From Acidobacteriaceae bacterium (GTDB lineage: Bacteria; Acidobacteriota; Terriglobia; Bryobacterales; Bryobacteraceae): a DNA stretch of 37,744 nucleotides. Shown one piece after another: positions 7,197 to 15,666 of this stretch (positions are counted from its first letter, which is position 1; each line of letters begins with the position of its first letter). Where the stretch lies: the NCBI GenBank assembly GCA_019240405.1, contig JAFAYL010000005.1:1-37744 (forward strand). The letters run 5' to 3'. Below the pieces are notes generated by a model that saw only the letters and a list, made by a program, of their open reading frames with translations, had not been told where the DNA came from and ran no database searches. The position numbers and the translations under genes are program-made.

Positions 7197-8069
7197 TCAG
7201 GCAGGCTGATTCAAAAGCCTGTTCGTGAATGGATCGGCCAAGGCCAGCAAGCGCAGGGAAACGTTCCGGATGGTCCGGCATGCGAGATCGGTTTTGATGT
7301 CTCGGCAATCCCGGCCATGTTGCATTAGTCCCAGTTGAAGCCAGGAGAGGCCTTCGATTGATCCGGGCGAGGATAAATTGCGTTCGGCGAGATCTATGGA
7401 GCGGTCCAATTCAGAGGCAGGAACTCCTCGAAGCCCGAGCAAAGCCATGCCGGTCATTTCGGGGTACGATGCCGCGTTTTGACTTCGATAGCTGGTTCCT
7501 CCATGATTCCAGCCCCCGTCTAGGCAGCGTCGCGACAAGATGTATTGCTTGCTCCGGCTCACTTCAGCCTGTAGCTTCGCGGCATGGGTTTTGCGGAGCG
7601 CATCGGAAAGGGCGAGAACGGACATCACGGTGGGAGCAATCCAGGCCGCAGTATTTGGAAACCAAGGTGAACCGCCGCTGGTTTCTTCATTTCGAGGCAC
7701 GCCTTGCCAGCGCATCACGATCCGTTGAAGAGGGCTAAATTCGGGTTTGATCTGGCCAACTATCCATTCATATGCGCGGTCGCGATTCTGCGCGGTTAAG
7801 TTGGCATCGGCGAGAGCGAACACTGCCAGGCTAGTCACCCAGGTGCTGACGTTTACTGAAGGATGCGGACTCCATCCGCCATCCGTTCTCTGTTTACTGA
7901 GAAGCCACGCACATCCGCGTTCGTGCGCGGCGCCTTTGCCTCGCGTCTCCAAGGCAAGCAGCGCAAAGGCGGTGGGCTCGGTCCAGGAACTGCCGCGTCC
8001 GTAGGCCCAACCGCCGTCTGCGTTCTGCGTCTCTAGAAGGTTGCGCTGAAGGTTTTCCGCTTCAGCCAT
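7197..8069 (-). CDS. Prenyltransferase/squalene-cyclase repeat protein
   Basis: A 290-residue protein built of alpha-alpha repeats, each with a QW-like turn: QNADGGWAYGRG near residues 15-26, QRTDGGWSPHP near 59-69 and RCLDGGWNHGG near 179-189. These repeats form the alpha/alpha barrel of squalene/oxidosqualene cyclases and protein prenyltransferases. The catalytic DxDD motif of squalene-hopene cyclases is absent and the protein is about half their length, so a cyclase role is unlikely; it is better viewed as a barrel-fold protein of unknown ligand. No signal peptide. It is coupled to the downstream DUF362 gene (3-base gap) and lies 15 bases after a 31-residue membrane micro-ORF. Confidence 0.85.
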   Translation of the reverse strand: MAEAENLQRNLLETQNADGGWAYGRGSSWTEPTAFALLALETRGKGAAHERGCAWLLSKQRTDGGWSPHPSVNVSTWVTSLAVFALADANLTAQNRDRAYEWIVGQIKPEFSPLQRIVMRWQGVPRNEETSGGSPWFPNTAAWIAPTVMSVLALSDALRKTHAAKLQAEVSRSKQYILSRRCLDGGWNHGGTSYRSQNAASYPEMTGMALLGLRGVPASELDRSIDLAERNLSSPGSIEGLSWLQLGLMQHGRDCRDIKTDLACRTIRNVSLRLLALADPFTNRLLNQPA

Positions 8070-8084
8070 GCATTCGAGTCCGGC

Positions 8085-8180
8085 TTACGGAAGGGTCTTG
8101 CGCTTCCGACGGCGCTTCAAATACAGGACCAGCATGCTTCCTGCCGCAATCCACATCGCGGCCATTGTGACTTCACCCAT
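8085..8180 (-). CDS. 31-residue membrane micro-protein
   Basis: Too short for usual ORF calling. An ATG ending at 8180 is preceded by AAAAGGAGAAAACG, one of the best ribosome-binding sites in the window. The product reads MGEVTMAAMWIAAGSMLVLY followed by a strongly basic tail (LKRRRKRKTLP): a single membrane helix with a positive, presumably cytoplasmic, C-terminus. It sits between tadC and the prenyltransferase-repeat gene (15-base gap) on the same strand. A competing 66-codon frame over the same bases (8117-8317) lacks a comparable start. I recognise no family. The site and helix make translation likely; function is unknown. Confidence 0.55.
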   Translation of the reverse strand: MGEVTMAAMWIAAGSMLVLYLKRRRKRKTLP

Positions 8181-8317
8181 CGTTTTCTCCTTTTCTTTGA
8201 ACGACCTCTTCTAGAGATCTCTGGTTTCTTTGAAGAAGTGTTCTGAATGCGAAGTTCTTCGCAGGTACCGACACAAATCAGATCGGTCCCATACAGACAT
8301 TTCTTTAACCGTTTCAA

Positions 8318-9250
8318 TCAATGCAGCTTATTCATGATCGGGAATAGATTTTCGAACAACTGAACAATGCCCGGACCTGCTGTTACGACCAGAAGCGAAG
8401 GCAGACAGAAGAAAAAGATCGGAAATACCAGCTTCACGCCTACCTTACCGGCGCGCTCTTCAGCCTCCTGACGGCGGCGGACACGCAGAAAATCAGATTG
8501 CGTGCGAAGCGCTTCCGAAACGCTGGTCCCGAAGCGGTCGGTTTGAATCAAAATAGCTGTGAGCTTTTTTACTTCTTCCTCGCCGGTCCTGCGACCGAAG
8601 TTCCGCAGCGCATCCGCGCGGCCCTTTCCCGCCATGATTTCCATGTTTACGATCGCGAGCTCCTCAGCTACAGCGGGATGAACAGTCTTCAGCTCGCGGG
8701 CGACGTTTACGAGCGATTGATCCAGGCCCGATCCAGCCTCGCTGCATACGACCAACAAATCCAAAACATCCGGAAGCGCGAAGCGAATCTTTTCCTGCCG
8801 CCGCTTCACCAATCGCCCAAGAATGATGCCAGGAAGCGCGTAACCAAGTCCTCCACATGCAACGGGTGTAACTACCGAAAGAATCCGGTTGCTTACTTTG
8901 TGGCGCAGCACTAAGCCGAGCGCAACCAGGCCCACTGCCAACACGATCTTTGACCCATAAAACACCGGCACCGCGGACCGCGAACGGAAACCGGCCGCAG
9001 TCAGCTCATGCTTAGTCGCCAGCGCATCCTGCGAAGAGATCGGGAGCATGTTCCCGATCGGCTCAAGCAACTGCGCAAACGAGAAGTTGACCTTCTGCTT
9101 TCGCTCAGTAAGCGAGGAAGGCAGGGTATCGGAAGTGGTTGTGACCAGTTGGTCAAGCAATCGCGTGGGCTTTACGTAGTGGGAATAACCGAACGCCGAA
9201 ACGAGTCCGGCCAGCAGAACGAATACTCCAATTGCAATCACGATGGGCAT
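8318..9250 (-). CDS. tadC: Tad pilus inner-membrane platform protein TadC
   Basis: A 310-residue type II secretion F-domain protein. An N-terminal membrane helix (residues 2-22) is followed by helices near 100-140, the F domain (GSGLDQSLVNVAREL, EIMAGKGRADALRNFGRRTG, LTAILIQTDRFGTSVSEALR) and a C-terminal helix (VFPIFFFCLPSLLVVTAGPG). With TadB it forms the inner-membrane platform on which the CpaF ATPase acts to assemble Flp pili. Its start is 4 bases after the stop of tadB, so the two are coupled. A 137-base stretch separates its stop from the micro-ORF downstream. Confidence 0.92.
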   Translation of the reverse strand: MPIVIAIGVFVLLAGLVSAFGYSHYVKPTRLLDQLVTTTSDTLPSSLTERKQKVNFSFAQLLEPIGNMLPISSQDALATKHELTAAGFRSRSAVPVFYGSKIVLAVGLVALGLVLRHKVSNRILSVVTPVACGGLGYALPGIILGRLVKRRQEKIRFALPDVLDLLVVCSEAGSGLDQSLVNVARELKTVHPAVAEELAIVNMEIMAGKGRADALRNFGRRTGEEEVKKLTAILIQTDRFGTSVSEALRTQSDFLRVRRRQEAEERAGKVGVKLVFPIFFFCLPSLLVVTAGPGIVQLFENLFPIMNKLH

Positions 9251-9254
9251 TTCT

Positions 9255-10220
9255 TTAAACCTTGATATTCACAATCTTCTTGATGACGAAATAACCGACA
9301 ATTTGCCCGGCAATCGCGCCGTAAACCATAATCCGGCCGATTTTGGTAGCGAACATCGTGGTCAGATATTCAGGCGTTGTTACCATGATGAACGCCGTAA
9401 CCGCAATGGGCATTAAAAGCAGTACCAATCCGGTGATGCGGCCATGAGCGCTTGCCGCTTTTACCTGGCCTTTGAGCCGAAATCGTTCGCGGATAACGTA
9501 CGCCAGCTTGTTCAAGATCTCGCCGAGATTTCCGCCTGTTTCTTGTTGCAGGATGACCGAGGAGACGAAGAATCGCACGTCGACGAGCGGCACCAGAGTC
9601 ATGAGCCTTCCGAGCGCGACGTCAAGGGGCGAACCGAGTTGCAGATCATTCGAGACTCTGCGGAACGCGGCACCCAGCGGATCCGGAGAATCCAGCGCCA
9701 GCATTTCCAAACCGATGGTGAAGCCGTGCCCCACGCGCATCGATCGCGAGAGGAAATCGAGCCCTTCCGGGAACTGTTCTTCAAACGCGGCGATTGCCTT
9801 CGCTCTCTTTCGCAATACAAACACGAGTGGCAGAACGGCGCCGAGAACCGCGAACGCAGCTTCACTGGCTTGCGCATTATAAAGGACGCGCAGCTTGGAA
9901 CCCAACAAGAAACCCAAGGCGGACGTTACGCATGAAATGCCGATCAGCTTGCTTGCTTTCCAATTCAGCCCGGCTTGCTCCAAGATCAGATTGAGCCTTC
10001 CCATGAACTCGAAGCGCCGGAGTAGTTTCGCGAGGAAATCCTCGACGTCCGCAGGACGAATGAGCTGAGAGCTGCGCTGCTCGGCCGGTGTCGCTTCGGC
10101 CTTTTGCAGCATGGAGCGGATCTGGTTTTTTTGTTTGGATTTGAAAAACGCCGTAGCTAGCCCGACACAGGCCAGCACCATGGCAGCCGTGACGACAAAA
10201 ATAACTGCCAGGATGAGCAT
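9255..10220 (-). CDS. tadB: Tad pilus inner-membrane platform protein TadB
   Basis: A 321-residue protein with an N-terminal membrane helix (residues 2-24), a cytoplasmic stretch, two central helices around 92-135 and the type II secretion F domain (VGHGFTIGLEMLAL, LQLGSPLDVALGRL, SSVILQQETGGNLGEILNKLA), then two C-terminal helices (ITGLVLLLMPIAVTAFIMV and a final one). This is the TadB partner of the TadB/TadC platform. It begins 6 bases after the ATPase gene and is followed 4 bases later by tadC, a tightly packed and probably co-translated order that is standard for Tad loci. Confidence 0.92.
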   Translation of the reverse strand: MLILAVIFVVTAAMVLACVGLATAFFKSKQKNQIRSMLQKAEATPAEQRSSQLIRPADVEDFLAKLLRRFEFMGRLNLILEQAGLNWKASKLIGISCVTSALGFLLGSKLRVLYNAQASEAAFAVLGAVLPLVFVLRKRAKAIAAFEEQFPEGLDFLSRSMRVGHGFTIGLEMLALDSPDPLGAAFRRVSNDLQLGSPLDVALGRLMTLVPLVDVRFFVSSVILQQETGGNLGEILNKLAYVIRERFRLKGQVKAASAHGRITGLVLLLMPIAVTAFIMVTTPEYLTTMFATKIGRIMVYGAIAGQIVGYFVIKKIVNIKV

Positions 10221-10226
10221 GGACGT

Positions 10227-11582
10227 TTAGTTAACTTCGACGACGCTCTGGAAGAGCTGAGGCGGAAGCTCGATGCCGGCCGCTTTCAAACGGTCGCTGA
10301 ATTTCGGCCGGACCCCTGTGGGCCGGAACCGGCCTCTGATGCGTCCCTCCCCGGTTACACCTGTGCGTTCAAAAACGAAGATATCCTGAGTAGTTACGAG
10401 ATCGCCTTCCATTCCAACGCATTCGGTTATATAGGTGACCTTGCGGCTTCCGTCGGATAGGCGCGAATTCTGTACGAAAAGATCGATAGCTGACGCGACT
10501 TGTTGGCGAATGGAACGGACATTCAGGTTGGAACTCGCCATCCCGATCATCACTTCCAAGCGGCTGATCGCGTCGCGCGGGCTGTTGGCGTGAATGGTGG
10601 TCAACGATCCATCGTGGCCGGTGTTCATCGCTTGGAGCATATCGAGGGCTTCCTCGCCGCGGACCTCACCAACGATGATTCGATCGGGCCGCATACGAAG
10701 AGCATTGATGAGGAGGTGCCGTTGCACAACAGCTCCTTTGCCTTCAACGTTCGCTGGCCGTGTTTCCAATCGAGCGACGTGCGACTGGCGGAGCTGAAGC
10801 TCGGCTGCGTCCTCAATCGTTACAATGCGCTCATTGGATGGAATAAACCCGGAAAGCATGTTCAGAAAGGTTGTCTTTCCGGCGCCGGTTCCTCCCGAGA
10901 TGATGATGTTCAGCCGCGCTTTTACGCAGCCCTTTAGAAGCTCGAGCATCCCTTCCGTGAGGGAAAGATTCCGAAGCAAATCCGCCGGCTGTAGCGGGTC
11001 GCCGCCGAAACGGCGGATTGAGAGGAGCGGCCCATCAACTGCGAGCGGAGGAATAATCGCATTTACGCGCGATCCGTCAGGCAGACGCGCGTCCACCATG
11101 GGAGACGATTCATCGATGCGACGTCCGACGCGGGATACAACTCTTTCGATAATCCGCATCAGGTGCGCATCGTCCTTGAATTGGATCGGCGTTCGCTCCA
11201 GCTTGCCTCCACGCTCGATATAAATTAGGCGGGGTGTTGTGACGAGAATGTCCGAGACTGTCTTATCGCGCAGCAGCGGCTCGAGCGGACCCAATCCGAA
11301 TACCTCGTCGAGCACCTCTTCGATGAGCGTGTCTTTTTCGCCGAGACTGAGAGGCGTTTTTTCTTCATTGACCAGCTTGGCAACCGCAGGCCGAATCTCC
11401 TGGCGCACGCGGTCTCCCGGCATCGAATAGACCGCTTCGAGATTGATCCGGTCGAGGAGCTTTCTGTGGATCGAAAACTTGAGCTCCTGATACTGCGGAG
11501 AAGAGGAGTCTCGCGTCTTTCCGTGCGGCCGGATCGCTTCAATCGGCGACGAATCAGTTTTCAGTGCGTCGGTTGCAATCAT
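10227..11582 (-). CDS. cpaF: Tad pilus assembly ATPase CpaF/TadA
   Basis: A 451-residue secretion ATPase of the PilT/VirB11 superfamily. Visible motifs: Walker [10 protein letters not shown] (230-238), Asp box region [11 protein letters not shown] (254-264), Walker B with [20 protein letters not shown] (297-316) and the His box [14 protein letters not shown] (325-338). The N-terminal helical domain has the CpaF-type [10 protein letters not shown]. As a hexamer at the inner membrane it powers assembly of Flp pili through TadB/TadC. Only 6 bases separate it from the neighbours on each side. There is no strong Shine-Dalgarno site, which suits translational coupling to cpaE. Confidence 0.96.
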   Translation of the reverse strand: MIATDALKTDSSPIEAIRPHGKTRDSSSPQYQELKFSIHRKLLDRINLEAVYSMPGDRVRQEIRPAVAKLVNEEKTPLSLGEKDTLIEEVLDEVFGLGPLEPLLRDKTVSDILVTTPRLIYIERGGKLERTPIQFKDDAHLMRIIERVVSRVGRRIDESSPMVDARLPDGSRVNAIIPPLAVDGPLLSIRRFGGDPLQPADLLRNLSLTEGMLELLKGCVKARLNIIISGGTGAGKTTFLNMLSGFIPSNERIVTIEDAAELQLRQSHVARLETRPANVEGKGAVVQRHLLINALRMRPDRIIVGEVRGEEALDMLQAMNTGHDGSLTTIHANSPRDAISRLEVMIGMASSNLNVRSIRQQVASAIDLFVQNSRLSDGSRKVTYITECVGMEGDLVTTQDIFVFERTGVTGEGRIRGRFRPTGVRPKFSDRLKAAGIELPPQLFQSVVEVN

Positions 11583-11588
11583 AAAGTT

Positions 11589-12734
11589 TTAACCAAAGAG
11601 AGCGAATTTCTTCTTGGATTTAACTGGCGAGAGACCGGCGATCTTGCCAGCCAATAAACCGATTTGTTGCGCCAGCCGGTTATTTGAGTCCAGAAGGTTG
11701 CCACTCGAATACGATTGATACAGCCCCATGTAGTCGTTGGGAAGCGCAGCGTAAAGCGAACGACCCAAAATATTTTCGAGCTCTTGCGTGCTGATGTCCA
11801 TCATCTTGGGAGTCCGATTCAGCACGAGCTGCAATTTTTCGCCTTGATCGAACAGGCCATGCACGATGGACTTGAGGCCGTGCAATGCGACTACTTCGAG
11901 CGTGGATACCAAAAATAGTTGATCGAGTTCATCTAGAACGGCAGTAGCAATCGAATTCAGACTGCGGCCCAAATCAAGCACAACCCAATCGTGTTGCGTT
12001 CTCATGAACTGCAAAACCTGCCTCAATTGGTTCTCATCGGGGTGATCCCATCGGGTATACGATGCGGGCGCCGGTATAACAGCCAAGTTCGGCCGGTGCT
12101 CGACGATAAGAGCCCGCCATAGGCTTTCGTCGAGCCGGGTGAGGTTTTTTACCGCATCCAAAATCGAATACGAGCTCGGCGTTTTCATCAGAAAGCCGAC
12201 TAATCCGCAGGTCAGATCGAGATCCGCAAGCAGAACATTTTTTCTGGTCAGCTTTTGAAGCTCGGTCGCGACATGGCATGCGAGCGTGGTAGCTCCACAA
12301 CCACCTTTGGCAGACAAGAACCCTACGATCTTTCCGCGATGTACCTGGACCAGATCCGGGTCCGGAGTACTGAGGATCCGCTCCAGCGCCTGGGGAAGAT
12401 GGTCGGCCAGTGGAGAATGCACAAACTCATTCGTTCCTGCTCTCATGGCCGAAAGAATCGTTTGAGGATCTGCGCTCGAATTCAGCGCGATCACCCTGAT
12501 TCGAGGGACGTGATACCGGATTTGACGGATTGCGGCGCTCAATTCGACAGATAGGCCGGAAAGCCCGAGCAGGAGAACCTCCGGCTTTGTTTTTCCGATC
12601 CGCTCGAGAAGACTTGCCCAGTCGGAATCGTGCTCATCGTAGGACACGGGATTGTCAGAACGCCGGAGCGTATCAATCGCCTCGCGACGCAAATTGTCGT
12701 CAGTGATATAAAGCAGCAAGTTTGAGGAACTCAT
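11589..12734 (-). CDS. cpaE: Pilus assembly localisation protein CpaE/TadZ
   Basis: A 381-residue protein with an N-terminal receiver-like domain (about residues 5-125), in which the response-regulator phosphorylation pocket is degenerate, followed by a MinD/ParA-like ATPase domain. The deviant Walker A is AKGGCGATT (142-150), with the early Lys typical of MinD, and LLADLDLTCGLVGF follows. Such proteins position the Tad machine at the pole or specific sites. Six bases separate it from cpaF and 12 from the secretin gene. Family size (about 370-500) is normal. Confidence 0.92.
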   Translation of the reverse strand: MSSSNLLLYITDDNLRREAIDTLRRSDNPVSYDEHDSDWASLLERIGKTKPEVLLLGLSGLSVELSAAIRQIRYHVPRIRVIALNSSADPQTILSAMRAGTNEFVHSPLADHLPQALERILSTPDPDLVQVHRGKIVGFLSAKGGCGATTLACHVATELQKLTRKNVLLADLDLTCGLVGFLMKTPSSYSILDAVKNLTRLDESLWRALIVEHRPNLAVIPAPASYTRWDHPDENQLRQVLQFMRTQHDWVVLDLGRSLNSIATAVLDELDQLFLVSTLEVVALHGLKSIVHGLFDQGEKLQLVLNRTPKMMDISTQELENILGRSLYAALPNDYMGLYQSYSSGNLLDSNNRLAQQIGLLAGKIAGLSPVKSKKKFALFG

Positions 12735-12746
12735 AAGCGCTTCGTT

Positions 12747-14402
12747 CTAGTGACTGGAGCCTCCAGGGTTAGGCTGGCTTCCTGTTCCCGTCGCTGGCGG
12801 CGGTGAAGTTTGCGGCGGCGAGGCTTGCGGTGAAGTTTGCGACGGCGAGGCTTGTACGGGTGGTACAGCAGCCGGCAATGCCTGAACCGGAGTAGCGGGA
12901 TTTGAGTTATTGCCGTTGTTGCTACTCGTGCTGCTCGATTGACTCCACTCTTTCATTTCCTCGATCGGTAGTGAGTCGGGATGAGGAACGGGCGGCAGAG
13001 GCCCGGTAACTGCTGGTCCGGGATTTTGAGGGGCCGCAGCCGCTGTGCCATTCAGAAATGACATTGGCATTTTCACTTCGGGAGGCTTCACGCCAGCCGG
13101 AATCGGACCCACCAACTCCGGAGTCACCATCACGAGTAACTCCGTGTTGTTTTTCGTCACATTGCGGGATTGGAAAAGCTTCCCGAACAGCGGGATGTTC
13201 GCCAGTCCTGGAATCTTGTTTAAGCTTTCGGTTACTTGATTGTCGAGCAGGCCGGCGATAACAAAGCTTTGGCCGCTTTCGAGTTCCAGTTCCGTTCGTA
13301 CGCGCCTCGTAGACAAGCCGGGCATCGTAAATCCGTTCACCGTCAGGCCGTTGGCGTAATCGAGCGAGCTCACCTCGGGAGACACTTCGAGATGAATAGT
13401 TCCGCGAGGCGTAATCGTCGGAACGAAGTTCAACCGAATGCCAAATTCTTTGAACTGTATCGTGATTTGCCCAATTCCGGCCGCGCCTCCCTGAAGTGTC
13501 GGGAACGGAAATTCCCCACCCGCCAGAAAGCTTGCCGGCCGTCCGCTCATGGTTAACAAATTAGGTTCCGCGAGTATTTCTAGCAACTGCCTGGCTTGAA
13601 GAGCCTGTATGATTGCTCCTAAGTTGATGTCGGGCCTGTAATAAAACACGTTCAGCAGATTTGAGATCGTGATTTTCGGTGGACTCTGCGTAAAGTCGAA
13701 AGCCGGGGGTGTACCGAACTGTCCCGTGGTCGTAGTCGCAATATTTTTGTTTCGATCCAATGTGAAGAGGTTTGTGCCGAGCTGCAGTGTGGCTGACCGG
13801 TCCACGTTTGCAAAACGAACCTTCAACAAAACTTGCGACTCGCGGGCTGGAACCGTGACCCTCAACAGATTGATTACCTTCCCCAGAGTCGAGGCGATTG
13901 CTGTGGCGCGATCCGCCGCGACCACATCATTTACCGTTCCGCGCAGAAAAACGTTCCCCTCTTCTAAGGTCAGCGAAACATTCTGACCCGTTAATTCCTG
14001 GCTCAGCTCCCGGCGGACAGCGTCGATTTTGGACTCGTTCGCTTCGACCTGAACCTCGTAGCGGGTGCGGTCGCCCCGAGCGTCCCATAGGATCAGACTC
14101 GTCTCTCCGGGCGCTTTGCCGTTGACAAGGACCTCGTTCGCGCTGACTGCCACGGCTTCAGCGATGTCACTATTGGCGACGGAAACGCGGCGAATCGTCA
14201 GTCCATGCTGAACAATGGCCGATTCGTTTACCGTGAGCTTCAGGTTTGAAGAGCCGTCAGGCAGTGTAATAACGTCTGCGGGGGGAGCGTCTAGGTTGGG
14301 CTTGGCGGCCGTGGCAGTTGCGCCCGCCGGCAAACTCGCCGATGAATCGGATCCCGCGAGGAGCAAGGCAGTCGACAATAAAGTGGCGATCAACGGTTTC
14401 AC
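12747..14402 (-). CDS. cpaC: Tad outer-membrane secretin CpaC/RcpA
   Basis: A GTG start at 14402 directly abuts the cpaB stop (TAAGTG). The 551-residue product has a signal peptide (residues 1-22), a pilus-secretin N domain (LTVNESAIVQHGLTIRRVSVANSDIAEA, VNGKAPGETSLILWD), a BON-like domain (NVSLTLEEGNVFLRGTVND) and the secretin beta-barrel core with FVPTITPRGTIHLEVSPEVSSLDY, LESGQSFVIAGLL and IPGLANIPLFGKLFQS. The last ~95 residues form a Pro/Ser/Gln-rich tail, probably disordered, that includes a duplicated nine-residue unit. It forms the outer-membrane channel for the Flp pilus. Confidence 0.94.
   Translation of the reverse strand: MKPLIATLLSTALLLAGSDSSASLPAGATATAAKPNLDAPPADVITLPDGSSNLKLTVNESAIVQHGLTIRRVSVANSDIAEAVAVSANEVLVNGKAPGETSLILWDARGDRTRYEVQVEANESKIDAVRRELSQELTGQNVSLTLEEGNVFLRGTVNDVVAADRATAIASTLGKVINLLRVTVPARESQVLLKVRFANVDRSATLQLGTNLFTLDRNKNIATTTTGQFGTPPAFDFTQSPPKITISNLLNVFYYRPDINLGAIIQALQARQLLEILAEPNLLTMSGRPASFLAGGEFPFPTLQGGAAGIGQITIQFKEFGIRLNFVPTITPRGTIHLEVSPEVSSLDYANGLTVNGFTMPGLSTRRVRTELELESGQSFVIAGLLDNQVTESLNKIPGLANIPLFGKLFQSRNVTKNNTELLVMVTPELVGPIPAGVKPPEVKMPMSFLNGTAAAAPQNPGPAVTGPLPPVPHPDSLPIEEMKEWSQSSSTSSNNGNNSNPATPVQALPAAVPPVQASPSQTSPQASPPQTSPPPATGTGSQPNPGGSSH
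12802..12855. repeat. 27-bp tandem duplication in secretin tail
   Basis: Two adjacent 27-bp copies (12802-12828 and 12829-12855) differ at two positions. They encode the duplicated unit QASPSQTSP/QASPPQTSP near the C-terminus of the secretin. Being in frame, copy-number change by slippage would only lengthen or shorten the disordered tail. Confidence 0.75.
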
Positions 14403-15281
14403 TTACTTCTTCTCCTGGGGCATTTGAACTTTCTCTTCCGTTTTCTTGGTGCCGTTGTAAACTTCAACCGTGGTTTCCTGCTGCTCGGGAGGAGCTACAG
14501 GAGCGTGTCGCAGCGAAATCTTAAAGGGTTCTCCCAAGACGGTGGGTTTTTCAGGCTCTAGCGGCGCTCCGAATAACCTCGCAATCGAGGTTCCCGGGGT
14601 CGGCTCTTCCTCGGTATCGAGCGGATTTCTCAAAACGAGCTGAACTTTCGTCTCGATGCTTGCGAGATTCAGAACTTCGGCTTGATCGGGAGTCACCAGT
14701 AAATTCACCACCTGCGCGGTCTCTGGTTTACCATCGGTAGTTTTTTCGATTTTCTGTCCAGCGGAAAGCACTTCGATGTTTTGCAGAACAGTGCGGGAGA
14801 GCATTCCCTGGCGGCTTTGGTCGCCGTTTGGCGGGTTTCCGGCAACGAGCACATCAACCCGCATGCCCGGTAAAACGAACCCAGCGAGGCCAACGACTTC
14901 ATCAACGCGCAACGCAACCGCCCGTTTTCCGAGTGGAATAGTTGCTGCAAGCCCGGCGCCTGCTCCTTTGGCGGCGAGGCGCGTATTCAGGATCGGCTCG
15001 TCCTGATAAATATTCGCGATAACGCCGCGGCCGATGACGTCCTGCTTTTTCGCCACAGCCTGTGGTGGAAGCGCCTGTTCCCACTGAATTTCTTTGACGT
15101 CGTAGTCGTGAATCAGCGCGCCGACTTGCAAATCGTGCGCTGCGACGGCCAGCTTGTTCGTCGCAGCGGTCGCCTTTGTCGGCGCCTGGACGTGCGTAAC
15201 AATCAGCCGGTACAGCAAAAAGCTCGTGAGGCCCGCAACCAGCAATGCGAACCCAAAGACAACCACTAAACGTCTATTCAT
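14403..15281 (-). CDS. cpaB: Flp pilus assembly protein CpaB/RcpC
   Basis: A 292-residue protein with one N-terminal membrane helix (about residues 4-24), a SAF domain (VAAHDLQVGALIHDYDVKEIQW through PILNTRLAAKG, about 46-105) and the RcpC domain (LGKRAVALRVDEVVGLAGFVLPGMRVDVL, then VNLLVTPDQAEVLNLAS, LVLRNPLD). The end is charged and low in complexity. CpaB/RcpC is a periplasmic component associated with the secretin and pilus modification. It is the first gene of the tightly packed assembly block, preceded by a 205-base leader after flp. Confidence 0.92.
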   Translation of the reverse strand: MNRRLVVVFGFALLVAGLTSFLLYRLIVTHVQAPTKATAATNKLAVAAHDLQVGALIHDYDVKEIQWEQALPPQAVAKKQDVIGRGVIANIYQDEPILNTRLAAKGAGAGLAATIPLGKRAVALRVDEVVGLAGFVLPGMRVDVLVAGNPPNGDQSRQGMLSRTVLQNIEVLSAGQKIEKTTDGKPETAQVVNLLVTPDQAEVLNLASIETKVQLVLRNPLDTEEEPTPGTSIARLFGAPLEPEKPTVLGEPFKISLRHAPVAPPEQQETTVEVYNGTKKTEEKVQMPQEKK

Positions 15282-15305
15282 GAGAGTCCAATAAAGGGGT
15301 TAAAC

Positions 15306-15323
15306 GAGAACGGTGCTGTTCTC
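15306..15323 (-). other. Small hairpin in the cpaB leader
   Basis: A perfect inverted repeat (GAGAAC, six-base loop, GTTCTC) lies 25 bases upstream of the cpaB start. There is no T-run behind it. It could form in the cpaB leader RNA, but nothing shows a regulatory role. Confidence 0.35.
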
Positions 15324-15411
15324 ATCCACAAGCGTGCGGACGACACCGCGCATACGCCGTGGCTTCTACTCGGGTTAAGACTGGCCTGAGAACGAAGGCC
15401 AAATCTCGGGA

Positions 15412-15462
15412 CAGAGAAATAAAGAGAGCCGCAGTGCCGTGAAGCCTGGCTCCACAGCTCTC
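15412..15462 (-). terminator. Possible attenuating terminator between flp and cpaB
   Basis: Twenty-four bases after the flp stop, on the minus strand, GAGAGC (15457-15462) can pair with GCTCTC (15424-15429); the interior also holds nested GAGCC/GGCTC pairing. It is followed by a T-rich stretch CTTTATTTCTCT (15423-15412). This fits a weak intrinsic terminator that would let the abundant pilin mRNA stop before the assembly genes while some transcription reads through. The loop is long, so the call is tentative. Confidence 0.45.
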
Positions 15463-15486
15463 GAAGTCTTAGTTGCGCTCAACTTC

Positions 15487-15663
15487 CTAGGAAGCGGCGC
15501 TGGTCAAATTCGAGTTAATGCTGGTCCAGATAGTCTTAATGCTTCCGCCAGCACTACTCAGCAGAGCGATGGCAGCGAGAGCGATGAACGCAAGAAGCAG
15601 GGAGTACTCTACCAGATCCTGCCCTTCTTCTTCCTGCCAGAACGCCTTTAACAATGAATGCAT
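15487..15663 (-). CDS. flp: Flp/Fap-type major pilin
   Basis: A 58-residue ORF below usual length cut-offs. ATG at 15663 is preceded by AAAGGAGAAGC, which lies in the last codons of the upstream membrane-protein gene. The protein has a short leader (MHSLLKAFWQEEEG), then QDLVEYSLLLAFIALAAIAL. Cleavage by a prepilin peptidase after Gly14 would leave Glu at +5 and Tyr at +6, the Flp pilin hallmark. A short hydrophilic end follows (GGSIKTIWTSINSNLTSAAS). It would be the structural subunit of the Tad pilus, processed by the TadV homologue encoded upstream and assembled by the genes downstream. This closes the apparent absence of a pilin in the cluster. Confidence 0.92.
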   Translation of the reverse strand: MHSLLKAFWQEEEGQDLVEYSLLLAFIALAAIALLSSAGGSIKTIWTSINSNLTSAAS

Positions 15664-15666
15664 AAC

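Noticed and set aside
8117-8317. 66-codon minus-strand frame over the micro-ORF region
   Set aside because: No ribosome-binding site at its start and no protein-like pattern; the 31-codon frame has an excellent site and a membrane helix.
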